Below are positions 46,897-57,784 of a stretch of 64,000 nucleotides of DNA, one piece after another. The notes under the pieces were generated by a model. It was not told where the DNA came from and searched no databases. It saw only the letters and a program-made list of their open reading frames with translations. The translations under genes were made by a program, and so were the position numbers. The first letter of the stretch is position 1. Each line of letters begins with the position of its first letter. The stretch comes from Fasciolopsis buskii (taxonomy: Eukaryota > Platyhelminthes > Trematoda > Plagiorchiida > Fasciolidae). The DNA lies in assembly GCA_008360955.1 (NCBI GenBank), contig LUCM01007181.1, positions 62,001 to 126,000 of the forward strand, read 5' to 3'.

Positions 46897-49800
46897 CTGT
46901 CAGCTGAGACAGATGAAAATGAGCAGAAAATTCTCACTACTGGCCTTACCGTTAGTAGCAGAGTGTTGATGGAACTTATTAGGATTCATTAGAAATATCA
47001 TGGGCTCAGATCAACTATTTCGAATCCAGACCCATTGTAATGATTGGAGCTGCCTAATCGTCATATGCATTATCCATGACCAAAGATCGATACAAATGCA
47101 GAAACTGCACGGATTGCGCCGGTAGATAAATTCGGAAAAGAAACTGCATCGGAAAATTCGGTTGGTAGTGCAGAGGACTAATCGATCCCGCAGCGTTGAC
47201 AAAAGGAGATCAATATAAATGATCAGTTTTTATCAAACAGACGGAAAGCCAGAAATTTTTCTCCTTAGGGTCACTGAATTTCGGCGCAAAAGAACTGAAA
47301 GTTGAACACAACTTAACGATTGGGAAGTGAAAGTCAGGGCAGACTTATCTTTCTTTTTCTGAGCTGTACCATGCACACAAACGTGTTCCCGTGAGAGCAC
47401 GTGACACGAATGTCACATCAATGAATGGAGTGAACCAAACCAAACACAAAATCACAAACCAACGACTGTGCTGGAAGCAGGAAGTTATCACTTATAAACT
47501 ACACATCACAAGCACAGTGACGCTTTGAATTTATGGTGCGAGGAGTGCGATGCCTATACCATTTAACGACTCAATTTACAAAAAATAATATAAAACTCCG
47601 GACTACAAAGTAGAAATGAAAAACTTTAAGTATAATTTGTGAACAAAGTGCTGCAATAGACCTAGCTCACCACTGGTGGATCCCATTGACCAAATGATCA
47701 TACCAGTCACCAGCCCATGGTTGGTTAACTGTCGTCCCACTTTCCTTTTGAAACTAACTTAGACAGACCTGGTCCGTCTACTGGCGTACTTGATATACGA
47801 CTGAGATTTTTCCCGGTACTTTTCACAAACCAATTTTTTCATCGAGGAGCTACAGAATGTGAACACAAGACATATTGGCTGTAGGACAGTGGACTGGGAT
47901 CAACGGTGTAAGTGCACCAACACAACTTCGCAGTCAGCTGGTTCTCGTGTATCTGAATGCCCACTTATCTCTCTGTTTGAAGGGTGTAGTATTTGAAGCA
48001 GCTGATGCCCTTGATCTTATTCATCGAAACTTCAATTGGCCATTCATCGCAAGCCGTGTTAAAACAGTCCAAATCGTGAACGTCATACGCAATACCTGCC
48101 GATTGGTATGCTTATTGTAAGAATACAACAAAATGCTCCCAAGAACTTGGTTGGAAAATAGACCAGAAACCAAAATCATTCAAATTGAAAACTTTGTCGA
48201 GGTAACCTGCCTCGTTGTTTAAGTGAAATCGATGTCCGTTTTAAAATGACCAACCTGACAATTCTTAGTGTATTTCTTTCTCGTGGTTTCGAAAGGAAAC
48301 GGAATCGGGTACGTTTATGTTTGCCTGCTTCATCGAGGGAGGTCAGTTTGGTTTTTGATGAACTGGTAGCAATGGAGCGGCTTATTCTCATCTAGCCATT
48401 GTACGTAAATATAGAAACAAACACAAAAAAGGCTCGCAGTGAGTTTATGAAATGTTGCTACCCTTGTGCAATGGACCCTATGGCTATGGGGTATGATCCT
48501 TTCTTTCATGTCATAAAAGCCACAGAACATGCAACTGACAATAACACTTACTTATAACCAAAATGGCAGAAAGTTTAACGAACGAGGTAATGGGAGGCTG
48601 CAGAAGAACCCCATAGAAGTTGTGCGAGTACGGTGCTGCGAATGAGCGATGGGGTCCATGTCCGTACCCATGCAGAGAAAAAGGACTGGTTGAATACTAA
48701 TCCAGTCATAACAAATCTTAGTAGCAAACCAAGGTGTTGCTCCAAATTAAGAAGTGGAGCTCCAGAACGCGTGAATAAACCGGCCCGTTCAGTTTTGCCT
48801 AGCATGTCGGTCACGCTGTTCAGTAAATCATTGAGAAAACAATGACGTAACAAATTTCAGGTTTCCTCTTCCGTTTTGAAAAAGCAAACGCAGCGTAACC
48901 TCTCCATCCTTGATAAGCGCCTAAACAGATTTTCGTTTCCTATGAACATACACATATATTCAGGCCCTGATTAAGGTCAAATGAGGAGCGGTCAGTTTCT
49001 GAAAATTTGCAATGATAATGCGGACAAAATGTATGCCAAAACATCTGGATAAAATACCACTCTTCACGTTTTTATACACTTGTTCTTGATGTAGTCGACA
49101 AGTAACTGGCGGGTGAAGAATGCACTTCATTCCATGGTAGACGGACAACGGCTTTTCTTTGACTAATGGGCTGACAGCAAATAGCCCACAAAAGCGATCA
49201 CCTATAAACAACCCAGAGCAGTTCGGATCGCACGAGTGTTTGGCCGGAGCTATGGTCGAGACGACTGCATTTCCTCCACAGAGTACAACAGCGTTCCATA
49301 CCTGAGATCCATTTTATCGAGGTTATCCTAATCTATCCCGGATCTTTAAAATTGAGAAGTATTTTGGGTGAAGCTTTTCATGGTCGAAATGAGAAGCATT
49401 CCAAACTAAAAGCATTTAGAGGCAAACTTTGAAGAAGGTGCAGCATACATCCGGCCATCCTCGAGGGTTTTCTGTTCTCGACCAGAATAGTCTTTCGGAT
49501 CCCGAACACCATCTAGTGACCATTCGTGGAGATATCTTGCGTCCTTCATGAAACACGGAGTTACCAAATAGAATCAAATTGAATTCATGCTGCCATCAAA
49601 TAATGCAGTGCTTTTAAGGGGGTCAGTAAAACACTCCAAAAACATTTTACTAAACTGAATTCCAATAACAGGGAACCGAAAAGCACGTTGAACAGGGCAA
49701 AGTTCGTTTGTTCAAATTAGCAAATAAGACGTGAGGTTTCTACTGAAGATTTTACTAGCCACATGGAGTTATGCATCCCATTCTGTTTGGCTGCACTCGT

Positions 49801-49966
49801 GTTTTTTGAGGAATAGCCAGATGAAAGACAAATTGAGTTAAACATTCCAGAACAAACATTTTCCATGGTAGTTATTTCGTACTTGGCACAAATGATGCTT
49901 GGGGAAGTAGGTTAAATCATCTATGATCATTAGCTTTTCATTAATTTTGTGCAAACAGTGCACACT
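46897..49966. other. Unassigned spacer between inverted-repeat arm and PLE
   Basis: Frames at 47875-48120 (+) and on both strands at 48575-48853 are open but not recognisable. Opposing frames over the same bases make coding doubtful. Nothing else seen. Confidence 0.5.
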
Positions 49967-50321
49967 TTGAGAAAACACAAGTTGGCGAACAAGCTCGTTT
50001 TCAGTGATTCGTACTCATGCCATTACATCACTATATATATCTTGACAAAATATTTTCACTATAGGAAGGATTGGATTAGTCATTTACAAATATGGGTGGG
50101 GAAGGGATTTGTGGTGTTAATTGTTTTGTTGTCTAGGGTTTGTATTGGGACAGGGAGATGGGCCAAGGGAGTTGAGGCGCAACCACAAATTGTTTTTGAG
50201 AACAAAGTGGGGGATTGTGAAGACGGATTGCGACAGCTTCCGCAGTGTTCAAGAGGCGACACTTTGCCAACCTGGATTGTTGACCTCTGACCTTATACAG
50301 GGTCCGGAAAGCTTGCGTCAC
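49967..50321. repeat. PLE inverted terminal segment, left arm
   Basis: 355 bp, the reverse complement of 50880-51235. It starts TTGAGAAAACACAAGTTGGC and ends GGAAAGCTTGCGTCAC. It contains the 3' end of the PLE coding region in antisense, so open frames across it are antisense shadows. Confidence 0.9.
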
Positions 50322-51122
50322 TTCCATAGCTTTGTACCTCTTAATGTGAAGAGGAACTTAATTAGATGTCTGATTGACAGGACAAAAAGAATATGCACAG
50401 AAGATACTCTTGAAGCTGAACTGCAGACGCTCAGAAGAGTATTCACTGAAAATGGCTTCCCAATTAGATTAATCGACAAGATGTTGGAGACAGAACAGGA
50501 AGTTCCTAGGAGGGCGATGGTGGAAAGAAAGCCGGTATACGTATCTCTGGCATTCAAAGGTGACACGCTAGCAGAAATAGCACGACGAAGACTGACTAGT
50601 GCTATCAATAAGACATTCTACTCAGCCAAGCTTCGTATCCGGTTCAAATCCCGCCCCGTAGTGTCATTATGGTTGAAAGACGAAGTCCCTGATTCTGCAG
50701 CCTCGTTTTGTATCTATTCATTCACACGTTCCTGTGGGACAATGTACATCGGCCGCGCGACCAGGCGCTTGTCTGAACGCATCCGTGAACACCACTCGGC
50801 ATGGTTAGGCACTGGAACAATTAAGTCACTTAATAGCGCAGTGGTTTCACATCTAGCACAGACTAACCACACCGTGAATGTGACGCAAGTTTTCCGGACC
50901 CTGTATAAGGTCAGAGGTCAACAATCCAGGTTGGCAAAGTGTCGCCTCTTGAACACTGCGGAAGCTGTCGCAATCCGTCTTCCACAATCCCCCACTTTGT
51001 TCTCAAAAACAATTTGTGGTTGCGCCTCAACTCCCTTGGCCCATCTCCCTGTCCCAATACAAACCCTAGACAACAAAACAATTAACACCACAAATCCCTT
51101 CCCCACCCATATTTGTAAATGA
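50322..51122 (+). CDS. PLE reverse transcriptase C-terminus plus GIY-YIG endonuclease
   Basis: The frame is open from 50121, but only the part from about 50322 is sense PLE. It starts FVPLNVKRNLIRCLIDRTK (thumb-like region after the palm), continues through a Leu/Arg-rich linker, and reaches GTMYIGRATRRLSERIREH at about 50737-50795. That is a GIY-YIG nuclease core with YIG intact, the catalytic Arg region and the R-xx-EH helix. It is followed by RLAKCRLLNTAEAVAIR, the usual distal motif, and a stop at 51122. The nuclease makes the nick used for PLE integration. The N-terminal two thirds of the polyprotein are missing, but the remaining frame has no internal stop. Confidence 0.8.
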   Translation, partial: FHSFVPLNVKRNLIRCLIDRTKRICTEDTLEAELQTLRRVFTENGFPIRLIDKMLETEQEVPRRAMVERKPVYVSLAFKGDTLAEIARRRLTSAINKTFYSAKLRIRFKSRPVVSLWLKDEVPDSAASFCIYSFTRSCGTMYIGRATRRLSERIREHHSAWLGTGTIKSLNSAVVSHLAQTNHTVNVTQVFRTLYKVRGQQSRLAKCRLLNTAEAVAIRLPQSPTLFSKTICGCASTPLAHLPVPIQTLDNKTINTTNPFPTHICK

Positions 51123-51235
51123 CTAATCCAATCCTTCCTATAGTGAAAATATTTTGTCAAGATATATATAGTGATGTAATGGCATGAGTACGAATCACTG
51201 AAAACGAGCTTGTTCGCCAACTTGTGTTTTCTCAA
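50880..51235. repeat. PLE terminal segment, right arm
   Basis: Sense copy of the 3' end of the PLE: the last about 80 codons, then the 3' untranslated part down to TTTTCTCAA. It pairs with 49967-50321 to form a 355-bp stem around a 558-bp loop. Confidence 0.9.
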
Positions 51236-52212
51236 TGTGCTCAGTGGTAATTTTCAAGGAAGTGCACACTTTGATTACCGTAAATCACAATTAACAATGA
51301 ATGATAAGTCCACAGAACAGCACACGATAGTAACAACGGGACTAGAAAGTGCTCCATTTGAGTCACTCATCAAATATAGTTTGATTTTTGATATTCATTC
51401 ATTCTAGCCCATGGAGACGAAAATCACTGGAGGACAATGAGCTATAGGCATCGCCACTATCTCCAGTGTCCAAAAAGCTGCCACTGGTACGGCAGGTGAT
51501 GGCAGTAGGCTGCGATTCTGTAAGGTACGGAATGAGGGATTATCGAAAATCACTTAGACAGAATTTGCCGATAAAACTATCCGCCCGATTTGGCAGTGGC
51601 AAAGAGTAGAAGAAACCACAAAGGACGGGGAAGACACAATGTCGAAACTCGTCTACTTGCAAAAACTTGTTACAAGTGCCAATGTGAATCTGTTTACTAC
51701 TGTAACCTCTCAACATTTAAATGCACATATTGATATGGAAAGCGGGTTACACACACCTCGCTCAATGATATCCGTATTGATAGTTTCACTGACTTATCTA
51801 TCGTCTTTTTCATTTCCATCTAATTTGTGAAATCTGTTGACAAAACGCTTCATCAGCATTGAATAAATATCATGATATTTCATTCACCTATTGTCAAAGA
51901 TCAACGAGAACACTGAAATCCAAATTGTGCGACGATTGTTCTCCCCGAAATTGATTTGAACAGAGTCAAGCCAATAATTTTGTTGCACACCGGAAGTCTA
52001 TCTCTACTGTCGAAAAATCCACACAAAACTCGTTTGGTGAAATTTCACACCTGGATTGAATGTAGCCCATGCAATCATACGCAGTCAACTATTCGAATAA
52101 TCCTTGCATGTGCTCATTAGGTTCAATCATTTTTAGCTGCGTTATTGCATTCGTGGTTATCAGAATAAAGTCTTTTGCTACCTTCATTAATGGAATAACA
52201 ACGCGCATCATT
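51236..52212. other. Unassigned spacer between PLE and SINE
   Basis: Only short frames (51210-51407, 51639-51830, 52069-52263, all plus) without family signatures. No repeat recognised. Confidence 0.5.
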
Positions 52213-52350
52213 TTTCAGGAAGGGGTCCGCCGCCGACAGGGGGCTGCCAAGTGGGGAAGTTGACCGGCGTTGGGAGCATTAGAACCCGCAACCTTCACGT
52301 CCAAACACGACGACATTCACCGTTTGGCCGCCGCCGATCGAGAAGCGCGT
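52213..52350 (-). repeat. tRNA-derived SINE, copy 3 of 3
   Basis: On the minus strand: GGACGTGAAGGTTGCGGGTTC (tRNA-like, B-box with one change), GGTCAACTTCCCCACTTGGC, CCCCTGTCGGCGGCGGACC, CCTTCCTGAAAAATGATG. It is the least decayed of the three copies and lies about 50 bp from the right arm of the large inverted repeat. Confidence 0.75.
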
Positions 52351-52400
52351 AAGACGGAATGCGCGGATAATATTGGGCAAGATCGAAGGAGTGCAAACAT

Positions 52401-53026
52401 TGATCGTGTAATTCAGTAACGTGTTCCACTGATTCTTTCCGCGAAACTGGAGTGAATTCAAGTTCGACGGCACAATACTGGAATCGATACACACCTTAAC
52501 CGGATTGCAAGTCGGATTTGGCCGACTGAATAAACATTGGAGTGACCCATGTTTATAACGAGTTGCCTTGATTAGGTTCAGACGTAATCCTGGACGCAAT
52601 GATGCTCTGATTCCACGAACGGTTTGTCTTCTCAACTAATGGAACTCTGCGACTTTGAGTTTATTTGCTCAACTGATTCAGCAGACATGGAATCATATTT
52701 GACTGGAGTAGACTACGTTTAAAAGATTAATTTATTGAATACTAACGAGAATCAGTGAAACTGCTGTTTACAAGCAAAAAATGAATTTCATTTAGCAGAA
52801 TTTCGGACGGTGACGAAAATCCAACGGATAGCCACGTTTTTCGAGATTTGGCAAACCGGAATGCTAAACGTGTCCCAGATACGTCACACTAACATGAATG
52901 ACGAACAGGTTATTTGATCATTTCACCCACTAAGTTGTTTTGCATTGAGAATGATAAGGACAAGTAACTGATATCATGTGTGCTACTGAATCAACTTCAG
53001 TATGATTTTTGAATTCTCTCTCGATG
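52401..53026. repeat. Large inverted repeat, right arm (626 bp)
   Basis: Inverted partner of 46271-46896. The open frame seen in the left arm appears here on the minus strand (52279-52635 includes flanking sequence). Identity breaks sharply at both ends. Confidence 0.9.
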
Positions 53027-54435
53027 GTATGGATAAGAACAAACTTTGTGCACTTCTCTTGTCAGCCATCAATTTAGTTCGCGCTTTTGTCTTCAATAGT
53101 GTGGTTTGCGTATGAACATCGTCTCTTCGGGTGCACGCGACCGATTTTGCGGCTGTTGCCACTCATCATACGCGAGGCTCTCTTGTCCTGATTTTTAAAT
53201 GGGCACAATTGAATTCAAATGAGATTCTAGCGAGGTCTCTCCTTTGGTTCACATGCATTGTCAAAAATGTTACACAGTAAACGCGTTTGGATTTTGGTTT
53301 GAAAAAATTCGAAGTATGATTCATGATGACTTCTTCAATTTACCCAACGTGTTTTCCTTGATGAATCAACTCATGGTCTTTCTACCTTTTGTGGGGCTAC
53401 TAAGGTCACACAATTTCCTCATATATGTTTCGTGTACATTTCTGATGCATTTTATCTGAAACTTTTAATTTTGCACACTCCGCTCAACATATTTGCATTT
53501 TAAGTTCAAATACTTAATAAATTAAACTTGAATGGAACTCTGAATATTCCACATCCAGCTTTGAGTGAGGCCCGTTCAAATAGATTTTAAAGGTTCAGGA
53601 ATTGAAATTCTGATCGTTTAAAAACGGTGGACAACTTTCTGGCTAGTCGGCTTTTATAAATCGAACAAGAAATGAAACTTTTGGCTAACTCGGTGAGACG
53701 ACTGTCGAGAGCGCCTTCCAGTCAAGACTGACGACAAAATGATTGAAGTTCCGTTTAGAGCGTTACGGTAATTCGTCATGATATTCAAGCAACTGCCTGT
53801 TTGGAATACACCGCCGCAGGGAAAGGCAAAGAGGCTAACTTGATTTCGGTCGACCATAGAGATCAGTGGTTAAAACCACTGGGTACGAACCGGTTGTTGG
53901 AAAGCTGTTTAACTCCATCAGCTGCTGAAAGATTACCAGAAGCTGCAATGCGATCAAACAGCCTAGGCGGACAACGTTCCATTTGTCCTGTCTAGAAAAA
54001 GTTTGTCATCGTGTATGGGCCACGCATAACCTCCATCTGAATTGTCCACATCAGGCTAAATGTAAATAGCTATGAGCGACTACGTTGCGGTTAATAGCAT
54101 GAAAACACTTTTAATAATCAGACTGGTGCTCTACTAGGATCTCTGCCGGCTAATAATCTGCATTTTCCTGTGTGCGTACAAAATTAGCGATATTAGTGGC
54201 ATGTCGCTGCAGATTTTAAGGTCACGAATGATGAAATATATTTTTCCCTCATTGTTATGTCACTTAAGCATGAAAATATTTATTGTCACAATGGTGGCAT
54301 CTCTTCTTCACGCCGGACACGGTGCTGCATTTTCACGGTAATTCAGAAACATTTTGGGTATGTGAGTCCTTCTCGTCAGTTTCTTTGAGGTGGCATGATG
54401 AGGCAGAAATGGAAATCTATTCATGCACTATGCAT
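53027..54435. other. Unassigned stretch
   Basis: Contains open frames at 53244-53459 and 53801-53995 (+) with no recognisable product. No repeats identified. Confidence 0.5.
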
Positions 54436-54439
54436 TCAG

Positions 54440-54535
54440 AAAGTTGATGCCAATAGCCGGGATCGAAGTGGTGACCTCCCGCTTAACGAGCATAAGCTCC
54501 AGCTCTGAGCCACGGTGTGGGCCACCTTGTACGGA
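54440..54535 (-). repeat. tRNA-derived SINE-like head
   Basis: On the minus strand: CACCGTGGCTCAGAGCTGG (A-box) and, at tRNA-like distance, ACTTCGATCCCGGC (B-box). The ends do not pair as an acceptor stem, so this is a SINE head and not a tRNA gene. Confidence 0.5.
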
Positions 54536-54689
54536 CATTGTTTAAGTGAACAGCTATTGTTGCACATGGCACTATTTCAATAACACAAAAGTTGATTTTA
54601 GACTTTGGATTAGCCTCGTCGGTTACTTTCTAATGGACTCGAAGGGCAGACATGACCAAGGTCTAAAAGACTTGATTAATCTTTAGTTG

Positions 54690-55440
54690 CTTTGGGATTG
54701 CACCAGATGCTATTGGAATAGCGACTGGAGCAACAATGCACGCTCACTTGTTGCTGATAATGGAGGTCACATCACGGATTGCAAAAGCCAGGGTAGCTTC
54801 CGTGAATCTACGACACCCGTGGCGCCGACATGGCATCCAGCTTTTTCTCAAGAGCAGGATGTACAATACCACAGTTCGTAATGACTTACCGTTGGGAGAC
54901 TTGGCCTCCTCGTGCTGACGATGCCAAGCGCTCTTCTGTTTTCGACCACTGATTTCTTCGAAGCACTGTTGCAGTCTGGTGGGAACATCGGGTGAGCAAT
55001 GAAGAGGTGCGTCGTCGTGTGTTGGGTGCGGACAACCGTCCTCTGACTGAGATAAAAACTATACACTGTCTTTGGTGAGCTTGGGCACGCGCTGCGTTTA
55101 AATGCCCATCGTCTACCTATTCGTAACCTTTTTGCGACCGCTAGGTGAGGCCTGAGGAAGCGATGTGGGAATCATGCCATGACTTGGCGTACATGTACGA
55201 AGAAGTTAGTTTCGGATTTGACCTCGGTTGGTACTTCCAACCTTTCTTGTTGGGGCCCCAGGTATGTGGACTGTTGTTGGTTAGAGATGCTGACATATAT
55301 GGCACAGAAGCGAAGTCAGTGCTGTATGCCCTGTGTGTAGAATTCATCTCCCTTATAAATGACCCGAAAATAACCAGAATGTCACGAAATATGTATGTTG
55401 AAAACAACACGAAATCGGCTGGTTTAAAATAGGTAATTAT
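54690..55440 (+). pseudogene. Decayed non-LTR retrotransposon (LINE), RT C-terminal tail
   Basis: Reading across frameshifts one finds, in order, RIAKARVASVNLRHPWRR (about 54775-54830), SRMYNTTVRN, an ETWPPRADDAKRSSVFDH stretch, VWWEHRVSNEEVRRRVLG (about 54974-55028), LTEIKTIHCL, then AMTWRTCTKKL (about 55176), CWGPR and YMAQKRSQ (about 55292). This order is the C-terminal region of LINE reverse transcriptases abundant in flukes. Stops and frameshifts break it several times. The 95-codon frame at 55145-55432 is only a shadow of this relic. Confidence 0.75.
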
Positions 55441-55444
55441 TTAT

Positions 55445-57185
55445 CCCATTTTGTTCGTCTCCCTTCTGTTTAGTTCCATTTACTTGCCGTCGCATTGTCA
55501 TCATGCTTGTGTTCAAACAGGTGTATAAAATTTATTATATATATACCACTTAGTTCATCATGCTAACCTTCTGTCTTGTTAAGTCCGCACTTAGGATCCA
55601 AACATTTTACACCCTCGGGAGGCTCATTGTCCAAGCACACTACATTAGCCGATATAGCTTGGTAACCAAAGGTGTTTTTTCCAAACCTGCTGGATAGTAT
55701 TAGCTTGTAATAGTGGCTGGTTTATGGTAAATCCCAGTGGCGATTTCCGCGTTCAACCTAACTTTGTCCTGTTGGTTTCTAGGTGATCGTACGCAAAAGC
55801 ATCCCGGACTAATTGAAGGAGGGTTCGGATTCAATGGCAGACCTTCTCACTGGAGCACAAATATGTGAATCTCTATCGAGTAGTTTATTGATTCCTACAC
55901 ACAAATTATTGTCCTACGGTTCTATTCAAAGCACTCGTAAACAGTTGTATATACATTTACATGGGTAAGTACGCTCAATCCGTACATTAGAGGAGCTCTT
56001 CGTCGGTACTATTCACCACCATCTCTACCACCTCAAATATCACCCACATCCCGGAAAGCAAAGAAAGACACTCGAAAGGATACTAACCGCCTTAATTAAC
56101 TGCGTTAGTGGTTGAATGTCCATAAATAATTAGGGATTTCGTAATTTTAAAAGAATTCCAGTTGGTAAGACTCTCGAATATACTTTGTGAGTGTTCACAT
56201 TTCCTTGCACACAGGAGCTTTTCTTTGCTGACTGAAGAAGTATGGTTATTCCTCCACTGTCTTAACCGGAATTGGTGAAATTCTGTTTTATTTCCGAAAC
56301 GTTATGGCCAGAATCGCTTAATTTTAATGAGCCTTTGTTTTACTGCCTTCAGATGTTTTCAGCGGGGCTTCTCGTGAGTGGCCATGCCAAAGTTTCAGCT
56401 CCTTCTCACTCATGCTTTACTTCGTTATGCAAGATTTCTTATGCTATCAGTTGCTGGGCGTAACTTCTATGTCACTGTACATTTTCCTTTTTTTGCTTAA
56501 AGTTCGGACCTTTTGCAAATGCAGTTATGTAACCATCGCTGCATTCGCCGCATTCCTTTGGTCCTCTTGTTGTTGCAATGACTTTTCATGCAAGTGACCA
56601 AGACTAAATTTGTCGTTGGCTCAATAACCATACCCGGTGTTAAGGAATAATTAAGTGCTAATACTGTTATGCTTCAAGTTTCCGTTTTTCACGTGGGGAT
56701 CCTTGAAAATTGTGTTGCCTATGCAGAAGCGTTGCATGAAACCAATGTTTTTTAATCACTCGTCATTTCACCACATTCCCTGTGCTTCATACGTAGATTA
56801 TGAAGTGCACTCTAGCAGACAACTGCAGAGATCGTCACAAACTTCAAATTGGTCTCAACGGCGGCGAGAGAAATCACTGTTAGCTTGAATATCACAGAGG
56901 TTTGCTACTGAACAAGCCTTGGAAACGGGAGGTAATTTCTTCAGTGTTTGATTTTCATGTCAGTCGTTCAATTGGCATAAGCTATCATCACCCAAATATA
57001 CCCATAACAACAACTACGAACATTTTCTGGATGCTAACTCGGGCTTGAAATTTGGGTTTCGTATATTTCCGTAATGGAAAATTATCCCTAATAGTATCTT
57101 CAGGAGGACCCATATGACATCTACACTGATTAAAATTTCCTTGTGTTTTATAGTTTTCTTCTCGATATCAGACTATTCCTTCCGA
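55445..57185. other. Unassigned stretch
   Basis: Frames at 56272-56463, 56412-56597 and 56655-56888 (+) overlap or lack signatures. A short TA run lies at about 55536-55546. Nothing recognised. Confidence 0.5.
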
Positions 57186-57189
57186 ACTT

Positions 57190-57780
57190 CCTTCTAATTA
57201 CACTGCTTTTAGTCGACGTTTACTTTCCGCTCGATACTCTTCTCTAGTTTGTCCTCTTGCTCTACAAGTTGAGATTACTTTACGGTTACTTGGCGTAGTC
57301 ATAGATCACCTAACATAGATCGGTCTGCTATCTTACGATCCACTTTCGCTTTATCGCCACCGTTGGTCAACCGCGGACTTTCAGTTTGTCTACGTTGATC
57401 CTTAGCTTCATGCTCAGGAAAGTCTTAATTGGGCCGAATCAAACGTGCAGCTTTTTTATTTGCTTGAACCGCAGGACAGGTACTGTCCGTTTATTCCTTC
57501 CCATCAAGCGTTCATTTCACACGGATTTTGTCCCCTCTTCTTGACTATTATTTTTCAAGAGCATGGTTGCTGTTGACGTAATTCTAACTTCCGGATGGAA
57601 CTGTAGAATTTACAGAGAAATCTAACTCTCGCTTGGGTTTTGAATCAAATTGAGCTACATCTTGATTTGAGATTTTGTGGCACCCTCAAGTTAGTGTGAA
57701 GTCTACTACCGGGCAAGTCGAGCTGTGAGTCGTTGATTGGCTACACTCGGACCAGGACTGGTGCGTTTGGTCTGGCCGAT
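57190..57780 (+). repeat. Dispersed repeat, copy B
   Basis: Diverged second copy of the repeat at 25190-25760, in the same orientation, with matching blocks in the same order (see copy A). Confidence 0.5.
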
Positions 57781-57784
57781 GTGT

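Larger units (their letters stand above)
49967..51235 (+). mobile_element. Truncated Penelope-like element (PLE), palindromic copy
   Basis: The plus-strand core encodes the C-terminal part of a PLE polyprotein (end of reverse transcriptase plus GIY-YIG endonuclease). Its last 356 bp (50880-51235) are present inverted at the 5' side (49967-50321), with one 1-base gap and few mismatches. PLEs are known to carry terminal repeats in either orientation and to insert as truncated, partly inverted copies. The reverse-transcriptase palm is absent, so the copy cannot move by itself. Confidence 0.8.

Noticed and set aside
48575..48853. Overlapping open frames on both strands (92 and 70 codons)
   Set aside because: No splice signals, no family signature, and both strands open over the same bases, so coding cannot be supported on either.
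50318..50608. Minus-strand frame over the PLE, and 50918-51235 minus
   Set aside because: Antisense shadows of the PLE coding region. The second is the mirror image of the left-arm frame, caused by the inverted repeat.
54440..54535. Possible functional tRNA gene on the minus strand
   Set aside because: A- and B-boxes are present but the ends do not form an acceptor stem and no sound anticodon arm is seen. Treated as a SINE head. The same holds for the tRNA-like parts at 7.9, 29.4 and 44.5 kb.
55145..55261. Open stretch with ideal GT-AG borders, first taken as an exon of a new + strand gene
   Set aside because: A neighbouring frame over the same bases reads AMTWRTCTKKL...WGPR...MAQKRSQ, the tail of a LINE reverse transcriptase, continuing the relic upstream. 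The exon is a coincidence.
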